Shown here: positions 41,968 through 50,696 of the stretch, piece after piece
How positions within the stretch are numbered: the stretch's first letter is position 1
Layout of the letters: each line of letters begins with the position of its first letter
NCBI RefSeq assembly: GCF_018614055.1
Contig: NZ_JAGGPB010000013.1
Coordinates: 124,001 to 188,000 of the forward strand
Source of the DNA: Streptomyces sp. ISL-98
Lineage (GTDB): Bacteria > Actinomycetota > Actinomycetes > Streptomycetales > Streptomycetaceae
Direction of reading: 5' to 3'
DNA: 64,000 nt
Program-made: the position numbers and the translations under genes
The notes under the pieces: model-generated
Seen by the model: the letters and a program-made list of their open reading frames with translations, nothing else
What the model was told of the DNA's origin: nothing
Databases searched by the model: none

Positions 41968-42783
41968 TCAGCGTCCCCGTGACAAGGGTCCCTGTGCCAG
42001 CAGTTCCGCCACCCGTTCGAGGGCCGCGGGCGCCAGGTTGCGGCGCAGTGCCTCGACGAGCTCCTCCGGCGTGCCCCGGCTGTCCAGGGTGATTACGCCG
42101 TAATCGCGCCGCCGTGCCTGCTGCCGTGCCTTGGGTACGGGTGCGGCCGGCGCGGCCCCCGGGAGCTGCTGTTCGTCGCGCGGCTGCCGCGCGATGCGGC
42201 GCGCGTCCTCGACCGACACGCGGCCGTCGGCCAGCGCCTCCTGGAGATCCTCGCGGAGCCTCATCAGCGACAGCCGCTGCGAGACGAACCCCTGCGTCTT
42301 GCCGATCCGGGCGGCCACCTGCCGCTGCGAGTAGCCGTACGAGGTGATCAGGCCCTGGATGGCCCGGGCCTGTTCGAGCTCGGTGAGGTCGTCGCGCTGG
42401 ACGTTCTCGATGAGCGCGTCCTCGTCGGTGCGGGTCGCGTCCTCCCGTACCAGCACCGGCACTTCGCGCAGCCCGGCGAGCTTTGCCGCCGCCAGTCGGC
42501 GGTGGCCGTGCAGTACGACGTACGGGGCGTTGCCCACCGCGGCCTCGTGCTGCGGATGCGCGCCGAGGAACGCGGCGCGCGAGACGACGCCGAGGGCCTG
42601 GAGCACGCCGCGCTCGCGCAGCGTCTCGGCCAGGCCGTCGAGGTCGCGCAGCTCGTGGCGCGGGTTGTCGGGGTTTTCGGCGAGGTCCGCGAGCGGGACG
42701 GTCAGCTGGTACGTGTCCCGCTCGGCGTGCGACGCGGTCGCTCCCGGGGTGAGCAGCGTGGCGAGGTCGGTGCGGCGGCCCAT
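41968..42783 (-). CDS. ParB-family partition protein
   Basis: The 271-residue ParB/Spo0J-type protein has an N-terminal CTPase region (VPLADLAENPDNPRHELRDL, then VVLHGHRRLAAAKLAG, close to the GERRxR box). The DNA-binding helix-turn-helix follows (ALIENVQRDDLTELEQARAI, YSQRQVAARIGKTQGFVSQR). The usual oriC ParB of Streptomyces sits at the origin, not here, so this is a second, orphan copy. ATG 42783 overlaps the parA-like stop by one base. Its DNA site is unknown; the classical parS sequence was not seen nearby. Confidence 0.88.
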   Translation of the reverse strand: MGRRTDLATLLTPGATASHAERDTYQLTVPLADLAENPDNPRHELRDLDGLAETLRERGVLQALGVVSRAAFLGAHPQHEAAVGNAPYVVLHGHRRLAAAKLAGLREVPVLVREDATRTDEDALIENVQRDDLTELEQARAIQGLITSYGYSQRQVAARIGKTQGFVSQRLSLMRLREDLQEALADGRVSVEDARRIARQPRDEQQLPGAAPAAPVPKARQQARRRDYGVITLDSRGTPEELVEALRRNLAPAALERVAELLAQGPLSRGR

Positions 42784-43574
42784 CAGCGGGCCCCCGCCTT
42801 CTTCGGCGTACGCGGCTTCGTATGAGGCTTGGTGCGCGGCGCCCGCCTGGGCTTGGCCGGGGCCGGGATGACGGCGAGCCCGACCTCCAGTGCCAGGCGG
42901 AAGAAGTCCTCGCGGGCCTGGAGTGCGACGCGGTTCGCGCCGTACTGCGTGACGACGAGGCCGTCGGCCGATGCGCGGGTGTGCAGCTTGTAGTGGCGTA
43001 CGACGGTGCGCGCGAGGGGCCAGCCCTGCGCCTCGACGAACGCCCGGGTCTGGTCCAGATCCGCCTTGCCGTCGCGCGGGTCCCAGTTGTTGATGACCAC
43101 CCGGAACGGCAGCCCGCGCGGCTTCACGACCCGCTCGATGGTGCGCTGGGTCGGCTGGAAGCCGAGCGGCTCGGGCTCGATCGGCACGATCACGTCGTGC
43201 GCGCTGTCGAGGACGGCGCGCAGCGCGTCCGCCGCCGACCCCTTCCCCAGGGGGTCCTCGCCGTCCGATTCCGCCAGGTCGAGCCAGCCGGGCGTATCGA
43301 CGAAGACGTGCTGGGCGGAGGGGATGCGGGGGAGGGCGGCGAGCCCGGCGAGGTCGTCATGGGCCTGCACGAAGTCGAACGGCAGCCCGTCGCCGACCCG
43401 TTCCGACCACCACACGGCGGAGCCCTGCGGGTCGATCGAGACGGCGACGACGGGCGGCCGCTCGCCTTCGGGCCCGGCGCCGAGCACATCGGCGGTGACG
43501 GCGGCGAGGTTGACGGCGAGCGTGGATTTACCCACGCCGCCCTTCTGATTGAGGATCACATGTACGTGGGCCAC
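42783..43574 (-). CDS. ParA-family ATPase
   Basis: The predicted protein has 263 residues with the deviant Walker A VILNQKGGVGKSTLAVNL, the Walker A' acid in SIDPQGSAVWW and VDTPGWLDLAES. The C-terminus is Lys/Arg/Pro-rich (KPRRAPRTKPHTKPRTPK), probably for non-specific DNA binding. GTG 43574 is preferred since GGGAGAG stands five bases before it. ATG 43607 is possible, but it lies inside an inverted repeat upstream. With the ParB gene it forms a self-contained partition pair far from oriC. Confidence 0.88.
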   Translation of the reverse strand: MAHVHVILNQKGGVGKSTLAVNLAAVTADVLGAGPEGERPPVVAVSIDPQGSAVWWSERVGDGLPFDFVQAHDDLAGLAALPRIPSAQHVFVDTPGWLDLAESDGEDPLGKGSAADALRAVLDSAHDVIVPIEPEPLGFQPTQRTIERVVKPRGLPFRVVINNWDPRDGKADLDQTRAFVEAQGWPLARTVVRHYKLHTRASADGLVVTQYGANRVALQAREDFFRLALEVGLAVIPAPAKPRRAPRTKPHTKPRTPKKAGAR

Positions 43575-43595
43575 GACCACTCTCCCTGATTCACG

Positions 43596-43634
43596 CAAAT
43601 CCGACATTCGGGATTTGTGGTCACTGTGACAGTG
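43596..43634 (-). promoter_or_regulatory. Two palindromes upstream of the orphan parAB pair
   Basis: CAAATCC (43596-43602) and GGATTTG (43611-43617) form a perfect 7-bp inverted repeat with an 8-base spacer. CACTGTGACAGTG (43622-43634) is a perfect 13-bp palindrome around one base. They may be operators or centromere-like sites. Confidence 0.5.
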
Positions 43635-43692
43635 GAGCGCGGGCGCGCGTCGTACACACGCCGTGGGGCTACGGACTGATGAGCGGATGGAG

Positions 43693-45300
43693 TTACGAGC
43701 AGGTGGTCCCGTCCGCCGGAACCTTGCCGTCCAGGAAGTACGGATTGACCGCTCGGGCTATGCAGGAGTTGCCCGTCAGGTACGCACCGTGGTCCTCGCC
43801 CTGGTACGTGATCTGTACGCCGACGCCCTTGCCCAGCTCGTCGACCATCCGCAGCGATCCTTCGTACGGCGTGGCCGGGTCGCCCGTGCCACCGATGACC
43901 AGGATCGGGTCGGCGCCCTGGGCGCCGACCTCGGGCGTCTCGTGTTCGCCGTCGACCGGCCAGGAGGCGCACCATCCGGCCAGGTCCCACGCCAGGTACG
44001 GGCCGAACACGGGCGAGACCTTCTTGAAGTCGGCCAGGTGTGTCTTCCTGACCTCGGCGCCGCTCACGCGCCCCTTGGCGTCGGCGCAGGAGATGGCGCG
44101 CTGTGCGTGGTGATCGGTGCTGTAATGCCCTTCCTGGTCACGGTTGTTGTACGACTCGGCGAGCGCCAGCAGCGTCGTGCCGTCGCCGTTCTCGGCCTCC
44201 CGCAGGCCCTTGGTCAGCATGGGCCAGCTGTCCTCGCCGTAGAGCGTTTGGAGGATGCCAGTGACCGCCAGGCTCTGGGTGAGCGGGCGGCCGCTGCGGG
44301 TCGTCAGCCGCTTCTTGTCGAGCCGGTCGAGCAGCCGCGCGACGCGCGCGGTGCCCGCCTCGGGGGTGGTGCCGGTGCTCTTGAAGTAGTTGTCGAGGGC
44401 GCGCTGGAAGCCCAGGGTCTGATTGCGCGAGTGGTGGACGAAGTCCGCCGACGGGTCGACGACCGCGTCCAGTGCCATGCGCCCGACGTTCTTGGGGAAC
44501 AGGTGGGCGTACGTCCCGCCGAGCTCTGTTCCGTAGGAGAAGCCGAAGTAGTTCAGCTTTTTGTCGCCGAGGACCTGGCGGATCAGGTCCATGTCGCGGG
44601 CGGCGCTGCTCGTGCCGACGTACGGCAGGACCTTGCCTGAGCGCTTGAGGCAGCCCGCGCCGAAGGCTGCGGAGTCGTCGAGGTAGGCCTTCTCCTCGGC
44701 GGGGGTGTCGGGGGTGGAGTCCAGCAGGTACGAGGCATCGGCCTGCCGGTCGTTCTGGCAGACGACGGCGGAGCTCTCGGCGACGCCGCGTGGGTCGAAG
44801 CTGACCACGTCGTACCGCTCGTGCAGGGCCGTGAAGGCGGTGGTGAAGCCGGGCAGTCCGGCCACGCCCGAGCCGCCGGGCCCGCCGAAGTTGAACAGGA
44901 GCGAGCCGAGGCGCCGGTCGCTGTCGGTGGCCTTCGAGCGGATCAGGGCGATGCCCATCGTCTCGCCGTCCGGCTTGCTGTAGTCCAGCGGCGCGGTGAG
45001 CGTGGCGCACTGCCACTGGCTGCCGGGGGCCTGGGCCCCGCTGCCCCTCGCCTTGCGGGGCGCGGCGCACCGCTTCCAGTCGAGCTGCTGGCCGGTCAGC
45101 GCTGCCGGGAGGGCGGGCTGTGCGCCGCCTTCACTGCCCGCGTCCTTGGAGGAGGACCCCTTGGGCGGGGAGGCCGGGGTGGAGGAGGCAGACGGGGGCG
45201 ATCCGGCGTCCGGGGAACCGCTGCCGCAGCCGGCGGCTGCTCCCGCCGTCAGGAGCGCAGCCGCCGCCAGGGCACCTGCTCGTACCAAACTCGCCATCAT
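43693..45300 (-). CDS. Lipoprotein tripeptidyl-aminopeptidase-like hydrolase (copy 1)
   Basis: The predicted protein has 535 residues. The signal peptide ends in a lipobox (LLTAGAAAGCGSG), followed by a Ser/Pro-rich linker. The alpha/beta hydrolase part has FNFGGPGGSGVAGLPGF (oxyanion region), GFSYGTELGG (nucleophilic Ser), GGTGDPATPYEGS (Asp) and YQGEDHGAYL (His). The family (Tap, SlpD/SlpE) releases tripeptides from secreted proteins and processes cell-surface proteins. Four cysteines in the cap look disulfide-forming. ATG 45300 is the first of two tandem ATGs. A paralogue follows at once upstream. Confidence 0.88.
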   Translation of the reverse strand: MMASLVRAGALAAAALLTAGAAAGCGSGSPDAGSPPSASSTPASPPKGSSSKDAGSEGGAQPALPAALTGQQLDWKRCAAPRKARGSGAQAPGSQWQCATLTAPLDYSKPDGETMGIALIRSKATDSDRRLGSLLFNFGGPGGSGVAGLPGFTTAFTALHERYDVVSFDPRGVAESSAVVCQNDRQADASYLLDSTPDTPAEEKAYLDDSAAFGAGCLKRSGKVLPYVGTSSAARDMDLIRQVLGDKKLNYFGFSYGTELGGTYAHLFPKNVGRMALDAVVDPSADFVHHSRNQTLGFQRALDNYFKSTGTTPEAGTARVARLLDRLDKKRLTTRSGRPLTQSLAVTGILQTLYGEDSWPMLTKGLREAENGDGTTLLALAESYNNRDQEGHYSTDHHAQRAISCADAKGRVSGAEVRKTHLADFKKVSPVFGPYLAWDLAGWCASWPVDGEHETPEVGAQGADPILVIGGTGDPATPYEGSLRMVDELGKGVGVQITYQGEDHGAYLTGNSCIARAVNPYFLDGKVPADGTTCS

Positions 45301-45371
45301 GGCCCCCCGCAAGCGCCCAGTGTGCGAACGATTCGAATCACTCGAAAACAGATTCGCCATCCTAGGCGGCC

Positions 45372-46934
45372 CTACTGACACACGGTTCCGGCGGCCGGGA
45401 CCTTGCCCTCCAGCAGGTACGCGTTCACGGCGCCCTGTACGCACGCGTCGCCGCTGTTGTACGCGCCGTGCCCCTCGCCCCTGTACGTCAGCTCGATGCC
45501 GACGCCCTTGCCCAGCTCTTCGGCCATCTTCCGGGCGCCCGCGTAGGGGGTCGCCGGGTCCCCGGTGTTGCCGATCACGAGGATGGGGGCCGAGCCGGGC
45601 GCGCTCACGTCGGGGGTGTCCCACTCGCCGTCCACCGGCCACTGCGAGCAGCCCAGCAGGCCCCAGCCGAGGAAGTCGCCGAAGACGGGGGAGACCTTGC
45701 GGAACTCGGGGAGCGTCGCCTTGGTCTGCTCGAGGTCGTAACGTGCCTTGTAATCCACGCAGTTGATGGAGGCGTTCGCCGCACCGATGTTGCTGTACGA
45801 GCCGTCGGGGCTGCGGCCGTTCATGGAGTCGGAGAGGGTGAGGAGCAGCTCGCCGTTGCCGCCGTCCGCCTCGTCGAGGCCCTGTTCCAGGTACTGCCAG
45901 TAGTCCTTGGAGTACAGAGTCTGGAGGATTCCGTTGGCGGCGTGGGACTGCGTCAGCCGGCGTTCACCGATGCCCTTGACGGGCTTCTTGTCGAGCCTCT
46001 TGATGAGGTCCGCGATGAACTCCTCGATCTCCTTCACCGTGCGGCCGGGCAGCGTGCATTCCTCGCCCCGGTCGACGCAGTCCTGGGCGAAGTTGTCGAG
46101 GGCGAGCTGGAAGCCCCTGGCCTGGCCGAGCGAGCCCTGCTCGGAGGGCTGGGTGGGGTCGACGACGGCGTCGAAGACCGCCCTGCCGACTCTCTTGGGG
46201 AACAAGTGGGCGTAGACGCCGCCCAGTTCGGTGCCGTACGAGATGCCGAAGTAGTACAGCTTGTCGTCGCCGAGGACCTGGCGCATCAGGTCCAGGTCGC
46301 GCGCGGCATTGGTGGTTCCGACGTACGGGAGCTCGTCGCCCGAGTTCTCCTCGCACGCGGAGGCGTACTCCGCGAGGCTCTCGGTGAAGGTCTTCTCCTC
46401 GGCGGCGTCGTCCGGGGTGCTGTCCTGGGCGTAGTACTCGTCGAGCTGCTCGTCGTCGTGGCACTCGACGCCGACGCTGCGGCCGACTCCGCGCGGGTCG
46501 AAACTGACCAGGTCGTAGCGGGAGCGCAGCTTCTCGTAGTTGGCGGCCAGGGAGGGCAGGCCGGTCACGCCGGAGCCGCCGGGGCCGCCGAAGTTGAAGA
46601 TGAGGGAGCCGATGCGGTTCTTGGTGTCGCGGGCCTTGACGCGGATGAGTGCCAGCTCGATCGTTTCGCCGTCCGGCTTCGCGTAGTCGCGCGGGACGTT
46701 CATGAAGGAGCACTGCCACTTGCTGCCGCCGGGGAGGGGCGAGGGTGCGTCGCCGCCGCCCTCCGCGGCGGACGGGGCAGGGCAGTCGTTCCAGTCCAGC
46801 TTCTGGCCGGCGAGGTCCTGCTCCGCTCCGTCCCCGTCTCCGTCCTTGTCGCCGTTGTCGGAGCATCCGGCGAGGGACAGGAGGACGGCGGCGGTGAAGG
46901 CGGCCGTCGCGCGCAGGACGGGGGAGGTGGCCAT
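45372..46934 (-). CDS. Lipoprotein tripeptidyl-aminopeptidase-like hydrolase (copy 2)
   Basis: The predicted protein has 520 residues, and its domain order and motifs are those of copy 1: lipobox LLSLAGCSDN, FNFGGPGGSGVTGLPSL, GISYGTELGGVYAHLF, GNTGDPATPYAGA and YRGEGHGAYNSG. It is acidic at the mature N-terminus (DNGDKDGDGDGAEQD). The two copies are in the same orientation with a 71-base gap, so they arose by tandem duplication and later diverged. ATG 46934 is the start. Long open frames continuing upstream to 49256 overlap the next gene in antiphase and are rejected. Confidence 0.88.
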   Translation of the reverse strand: MATSPVLRATAAFTAAVLLSLAGCSDNGDKDGDGDGAEQDLAGQKLDWNDCPAPSAAEGGGDAPSPLPGGSKWQCSFMNVPRDYAKPDGETIELALIRVKARDTKNRIGSLIFNFGGPGGSGVTGLPSLAANYEKLRSRYDLVSFDPRGVGRSVGVECHDDEQLDEYYAQDSTPDDAAEEKTFTESLAEYASACEENSGDELPYVGTTNAARDLDLMRQVLGDDKLYYFGISYGTELGGVYAHLFPKRVGRAVFDAVVDPTQPSEQGSLGQARGFQLALDNFAQDCVDRGEECTLPGRTVKEIEEFIADLIKRLDKKPVKGIGERRLTQSHAANGILQTLYSKDYWQYLEQGLDEADGGNGELLLTLSDSMNGRSPDGSYSNIGAANASINCVDYKARYDLEQTKATLPEFRKVSPVFGDFLGWGLLGCSQWPVDGEWDTPDVSAPGSAPILVIGNTGDPATPYAGARKMAEELGKGVGIELTYRGEGHGAYNSGDACVQGAVNAYLLEGKVPAAGTVCQ

Positions 46935-47014
46935 GGATCCATCGTGCGACGGGGCAAGGGAGCGTGCCGCTCCGGGAGCGCCATACGGGGCGCGCCCGGT
47001 TTGGTGCGAAGCGA

Positions 47015-49726
47015 CTAGAGCTGGCCCCTGCGCGTCAGGTGGTTGAAGAACAGCCAGCCGGGCAGCACCGGAAGCCAGAACGTCAGCAGCCGGTACAGCA
47101 GGACGGCCGACGTCGCGATCGTGTACGGCAGGCCCGCGAATGTCAGAGCCGTAATGAGCGCGGTCTCGACCGCGCCGACACCGCCGGGTGTCGGCACCGC
47201 AGAACCGATCGCGTTGGCGGTCAGGAAGACCACCGCGATGGTGGCGTAGCTCAGCCGGGCGTCGCTGTCGAAGGCACGGATCGATGCGTCCAGGCACATC
47301 ACGAACGCCGCGGTGAGCAGCACCATCCCGCCGATACCGGTGACCAGCTTCTGCGGCCGCTGGAGTACGTCGAGCATGCGCGGCACCACACCCGCGAACA
47401 ACGACCGGACCCGCGTCACCACGAACTTGCGCAGGAACGGCACGGCCGTCACCACCAGCGCCAGCACGGCCGCCGTCAGCAGTCCGGCGATCACTGTCCG
47501 GGACGGGGTGAGCGTGGGGGTGTGTTCCGTGCCCGTCACATAACCGAAGATCATCAGCAGCGAGATGTGGCTGGCCAGACCGAAGAGCTGCGAGGCTCCG
47601 ACACTTGCCACCGCGAGCCCGGGGCGTACGCCGGCGCGCTGCAGGAAACGGGTGTTGAGTGCCACACCGCCGACCGCCGCCGGCGCGACCAGCTTCACGA
47701 AGGACCCTGCCACCTGTGCCTTGACGGTGCGCCAGAACGGCACCTTCTCGGGCACGAAGCCCAGCAGGCTCATTGCCGCGGCCGGATAGCTCAGCGCGGA
47801 GAACAGCACGGCCATCGCGGCCCAGCCCCACTGTGCATCCGCGACCGTCTCGCTGATGGAGTTGTCCACCAGCGTCGAGATCAGGAAGTACGCGGCGAAC
47901 GCACCGGCGATGACGCTGACGAGCGTGCGCGGCTTGATGCGTTCGAGGCGGGCAGGCTCCACCGGCGCTTGGGGGCGGATGAGCAGCACCTGGTGACGGA
48001 TCTGCGTCAGCAGGTCCTCCTCCCGTGCCTCTTCCAGCGCCTCGTCGATGGCCCCCTTCTCGGCCTTCTTCTCCGCCCGTACGGCCTTCCGGCCATTGGC
48101 GGCGGCCGTGGCCTCGTCGCCCGCCGACGCGCCCGACCTGGCCACCTTGGCGGCGTGCGACGCCTCGAGCACCGCCTCGCGCTCGCGCTTCGACCGCTCG
48201 CGCGCCAGCTTGCGCAGGGTCGCGCGGGTGGAGCGGCTGAGCGCGATCGACTGGAGCAGGGGCAGGCTGTCGGCGACCGCTTCGGGGCCGAGTACGTCGA
48301 CGGCGGCGGCCACCGCGCGTTCGGCGCCCACGCGGAGCCCGAGCGTGGTGAGCAGCTGGGCGATGTCCATGCGCAGGACGACGTCGCCCGCGGCGATCTC
48401 GCCGCCGCGCAGATCGGTGAGGATCACCCTGCCGGAACGATCCACCAGGATCGCGTCGCCGACCAGCCTGCGGTGGGCGATACGTCGCGACTGGAGCGCC
48501 TTCGCCTGGCGCCAGGAGCCGCGCAGCAGCTCGTCGGTGATCTCTTCGTCGGGGAGCGAGTCCAGCGAGTGTCCGCCCAGGTGCTCGTACACGAGCATCA
48601 CGGCGTCGGGTCCGAGTTCGGAGGTCGCGATCAGCTTCGGGGCATTGGCCCCGGCGGCGATCGCGGCGTACGCCAGCAGCGCCTCCTGTTCGAGGGCCTG
48701 GCGCAGGGACTGGATCGAGCGGCGCTGGGTGATGCCGCGCAGCGTCACCTGGCGCCACACGCGGTAGAAGAAGCCCTGCGCCTGCTGCTCGCGGTCCACG
48801 ACGGTGACGTCCAGGGGCGGGCCGTCCTCCAGGGTGACGAGATACCGGCGTCCGCGGTCGCCCTGCTCGGCCGAGTCGGGGACGTCCTCGGCGCGCATCG
48901 CGGTGACGGGGCGGAACCCGACGTGCCGCAGACCCGCGAGGAGGGTCTGCCCGGTGGGCCGTACGTTCGGGGAGCCGACGGCGTAGAGCGTGCCGTACGC
49001 GACGGTCCAGCCGATCAGTACCGTGACGATGATCGAGAACGGCGTGGTCTGGCCGCCGACGAGCACGGCGAAGGAGTTGAGCAGCAGGACCGCCCACAGC
49101 GCCACGCGCCAGCGCGGCCTGCGGGCCATGCCGACCGCCGTCATGTAGGCGATGACGGGCGCGAGATAGCCGTGCACAGGGTCGGTCAGGTCGCCGCTCG
49201 TCGTGGTCCGGGTGAGGGCGTCCGTGATCGTGTCGGGGGCGGCCTCGGAGACCCACAGGTCGGTGGCCAGGGCCACCCCATGGGCGAGTACGGCCGCGAG
49301 TACGCCGTCCGCGATCCGCAGCCCGTCGCGCTTGATCAGCCGCTCGATCGCGAAGGCGACCGGCAGGATCAGTATGGCGATGCTGGAGATGAGCCCTGCC
49401 AGCTTTGTGAAGACGTCTGGGGTCTGTCCCGTGCCCTTGGTGATGTCCTCTTCGAGGCCGGACGTGGTGCCGTGCGCGAAGGCCGCGATGGCGAGTACGC
49501 AGACGATTCCGAGGATGCCGACGAGGAGACGTACCAGGTCGGAGGGCCGGTGCACGCGCGCGGCGAGCAGCGGCTCGTCACCGGAGACCCGGTCGATGTG
49601 GCTCGCGCCCGGACCGCACTGAGGGTCCGGAGCGGGCGCGTCGGAGCGCGGCTCGGCGCCAGGGGTGCCCGCCGGGGAAGGCTGCACGCCCTGCTCCTTC
49701 GTCGTTTCTTCTTGATCTCGTATCAC
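47015..49726 (-). CDS. AglD/LPG-synthase-like membrane protein with kinase-like domain
   Basis: The predicted protein has 903 residues. A Pro-rich N-terminus is followed by about six helices (residues 62-240). A protein-kinase-like soluble domain (about 290-480) has VYEHLGGHSLDSLP, HRRLVGDAILVD and VILTDLRGGEI, where the usual HRD-N and DFG residues are altered. A charged helical linker (ERSKREREAVLEASHAAKVA) leads to an AglD/MprF-type channel of about eight helices (640-895), including ANAIGSAVPTPGGVGAVETAL. The family moves or modifies lipids. GTG 49726 has no strong ribosome site. The fusion suggests lipid flipping coupled to a nucleotide- or lipid-binding pseudo-kinase (inference). Confidence 0.82.
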   Translation of the reverse strand: MIRDQEETTKEQGVQPSPAGTPGAEPRSDAPAPDPQCGPGASHIDRVSGDEPLLAARVHRPSDLVRLLVGILGIVCVLAIAAFAHGTTSGLEEDITKGTGQTPDVFTKLAGLISSIAILILPVAFAIERLIKRDGLRIADGVLAAVLAHGVALATDLWVSEAAPDTITDALTRTTTSGDLTDPVHGYLAPVIAYMTAVGMARRPRWRVALWAVLLLNSFAVLVGGQTTPFSIIVTVLIGWTVAYGTLYAVGSPNVRPTGQTLLAGLRHVGFRPVTAMRAEDVPDSAEQGDRGRRYLVTLEDGPPLDVTVVDREQQAQGFFYRVWRQVTLRGITQRRSIQSLRQALEQEALLAYAAIAAGANAPKLIATSELGPDAVMLVYEHLGGHSLDSLPDEEITDELLRGSWRQAKALQSRRIAHRRLVGDAILVDRSGRVILTDLRGGEIAAGDVVLRMDIAQLLTTLGLRVGAERAVAAAVDVLGPEAVADSLPLLQSIALSRSTRATLRKLARERSKREREAVLEASHAAKVARSGASAGDEATAAANGRKAVRAEKKAEKGAIDEALEEAREEDLLTQIRHQVLLIRPQAPVEPARLERIKPRTLVSVIAGAFAAYFLISTLVDNSISETVADAQWGWAAMAVLFSALSYPAAAMSLLGFVPEKVPFWRTVKAQVAGSFVKLVAPAAVGGVALNTRFLQRAGVRPGLAVASVGASQLFGLASHISLLMIFGYVTGTEHTPTLTPSRTVIAGLLTAAVLALVVTAVPFLRKFVVTRVRSLFAGVVPRMLDVLQRPQKLVTGIGGMVLLTAAFVMCLDASIRAFDSDARLSYATIAVVFLTANAIGSAVPTPGGVGAVETALITALTFAGLPYTIATSAVLLYRLLTFWLPVLPGWLFFNHLTRRGQL

Positions 49727-49863
49727 CTGTCACCGCCCGGATGATGGTGGCATGACCAGATGACGGAGGGGGGCATCAGGGTGCATTGCGGGGGCGTGCG
49801 GTGTTTTGGATGCGCCTCTCGGGGCCGTGCGGATTGTCGGTGGCGTGGGGCAGGATTGACCGG

Positions 49864-50271
49864 ATGAGCGATGAACGGGAGCTGCCGGAATCCTCCGAAT
49901 CCCCATCCGATTCCGCCCGATACCCCGAGTATGCCGAGCGTGTGCTGGAAGTGGCAGATCTGATTCCGCCGGGCCGGGTGATGACGTACGGGGACGTCGC
50001 CGAGTGGCTGGAAGAGGGCGGGCCCCGCCAGGTGGGCCGGGTCATGGCCCTGTACGGCGGCGCTGCTCCCTGGTGGCGCGTGGTGCGGGCGGACGGCGTG
50101 CTGCTGCCGGGCCACGAGCTGCGGGCGCTGGACCACTACCGGGCAGAGGGCACTCCACTGCGCACGGCATCTGCCAGGGCGGAAAGCCACGTGCCGCGCC
50201 TGGACCTGAAGCGGGCGCGGTGGGACGGCGGGGCGGGGCCGGGCGGCGATGACGGGGCGGGCGGCGATTAG
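49864..50271 (+). CDS. Alkyltransferase-like (ATL) DNA-damage protein
   Basis: The predicted protein has 135 residues. The MGMT-like fold is clear (RYPEYAERVLEVADLIPPGR, MTYGDVAEWLEEGGPRQVGR, PWWRVVRADG). The alkyl-acceptor Cys of PCHRV is replaced by Trp (PWWRV), the hallmark of ATL proteins, which flag O6-alkylguanine for nucleotide excision repair. It corresponds to Rv3204. ATG 49864 follows CAGGAT by seven bases (leaderless). The frame stops at TAG 50269 inside a Gly-rich repeat, but stays open afterwards to TGA 50431. Confidence 0.85.
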   Translation: MSDERELPESSESPSDSARYPEYAERVLEVADLIPPGRVMTYGDVAEWLEEGGPRQVGRVMALYGGAAPWWRVVRADGVLLPGHELRALDHYRAEGTPLRTASARAESHVPRLDLKRARWDGGAGPGGDDGAGGD

Positions 50272-50433
50272 GGCACGGGCGGCCCTTTCGGCGCGGGCCG
50301 GGACGGCGGCACGGGCGGCGATTACGGCGCGGGCCGGGACGCCGGGGCGGGGCCGGGCGGCGCGGGCTGGAGCGGCGGCGCGGGGGACGGCGGCGCTGGC
50401 GGGGGTGCGGAAGCTCACACGGCTCACACCTGA
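50272..50433 (+). pseudogene. In-frame Gly-rich extension behind the ATL amber codon
   Basis: Directly after TAG the same frame runs for 53 codons to TGA (GTGGPFGAGRDGGTGGDYGA and on). The block GGCGGCGATTAG before the stop is repeated later as GGCGGCGATTAC, so one base distinguishes stop from Tyr. This is either a recently truncated tail or a readthrough extension. Confidence 0.45.
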
Positions 50434-50696
50434 CAGCTTCCGGCATGCGGCGCCACTGCGGGCGGTGCCAGGACCGTACGGGGTACGGGCCGGGGTACGG
50501 TCCGGACTCCCTGCGTCCCCGCCGCCCACTGGCGTAGCGTCGTCAACGCGCCGCACGCACAGACCACTCGTCCCCGTCATCCCCGTCACCCTTGCCGTCC
50601 CCGTCATCCCGCTCGCCCCACCACTAGTCCCGCACCCGCCGCGCCCCGCGCACGGCGGCAAGTCAACCCGCACACCCACCAGGACCGGCGATCCAC

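Noticed and set aside
42783..43690. Classical parS site for the ParB protein
   Set aside because: No GTTTCACGTGAAAC-like sequence was seen; only unrelated palindromes are present.
46935..49256. Very long minus-strand open frame continuing from peptidase copy 2
   Set aside because: It is a different frame of the AglD-like gene on the same strand and is Arg/Gly/Pro-rich nonsense typical of GC-rich shadows.
46964..49744. 926-codon plus-strand frame over the AglD-like gene
   Set aside because: Antisense shadow with Arg/Gly-rich, domain-free sequence.
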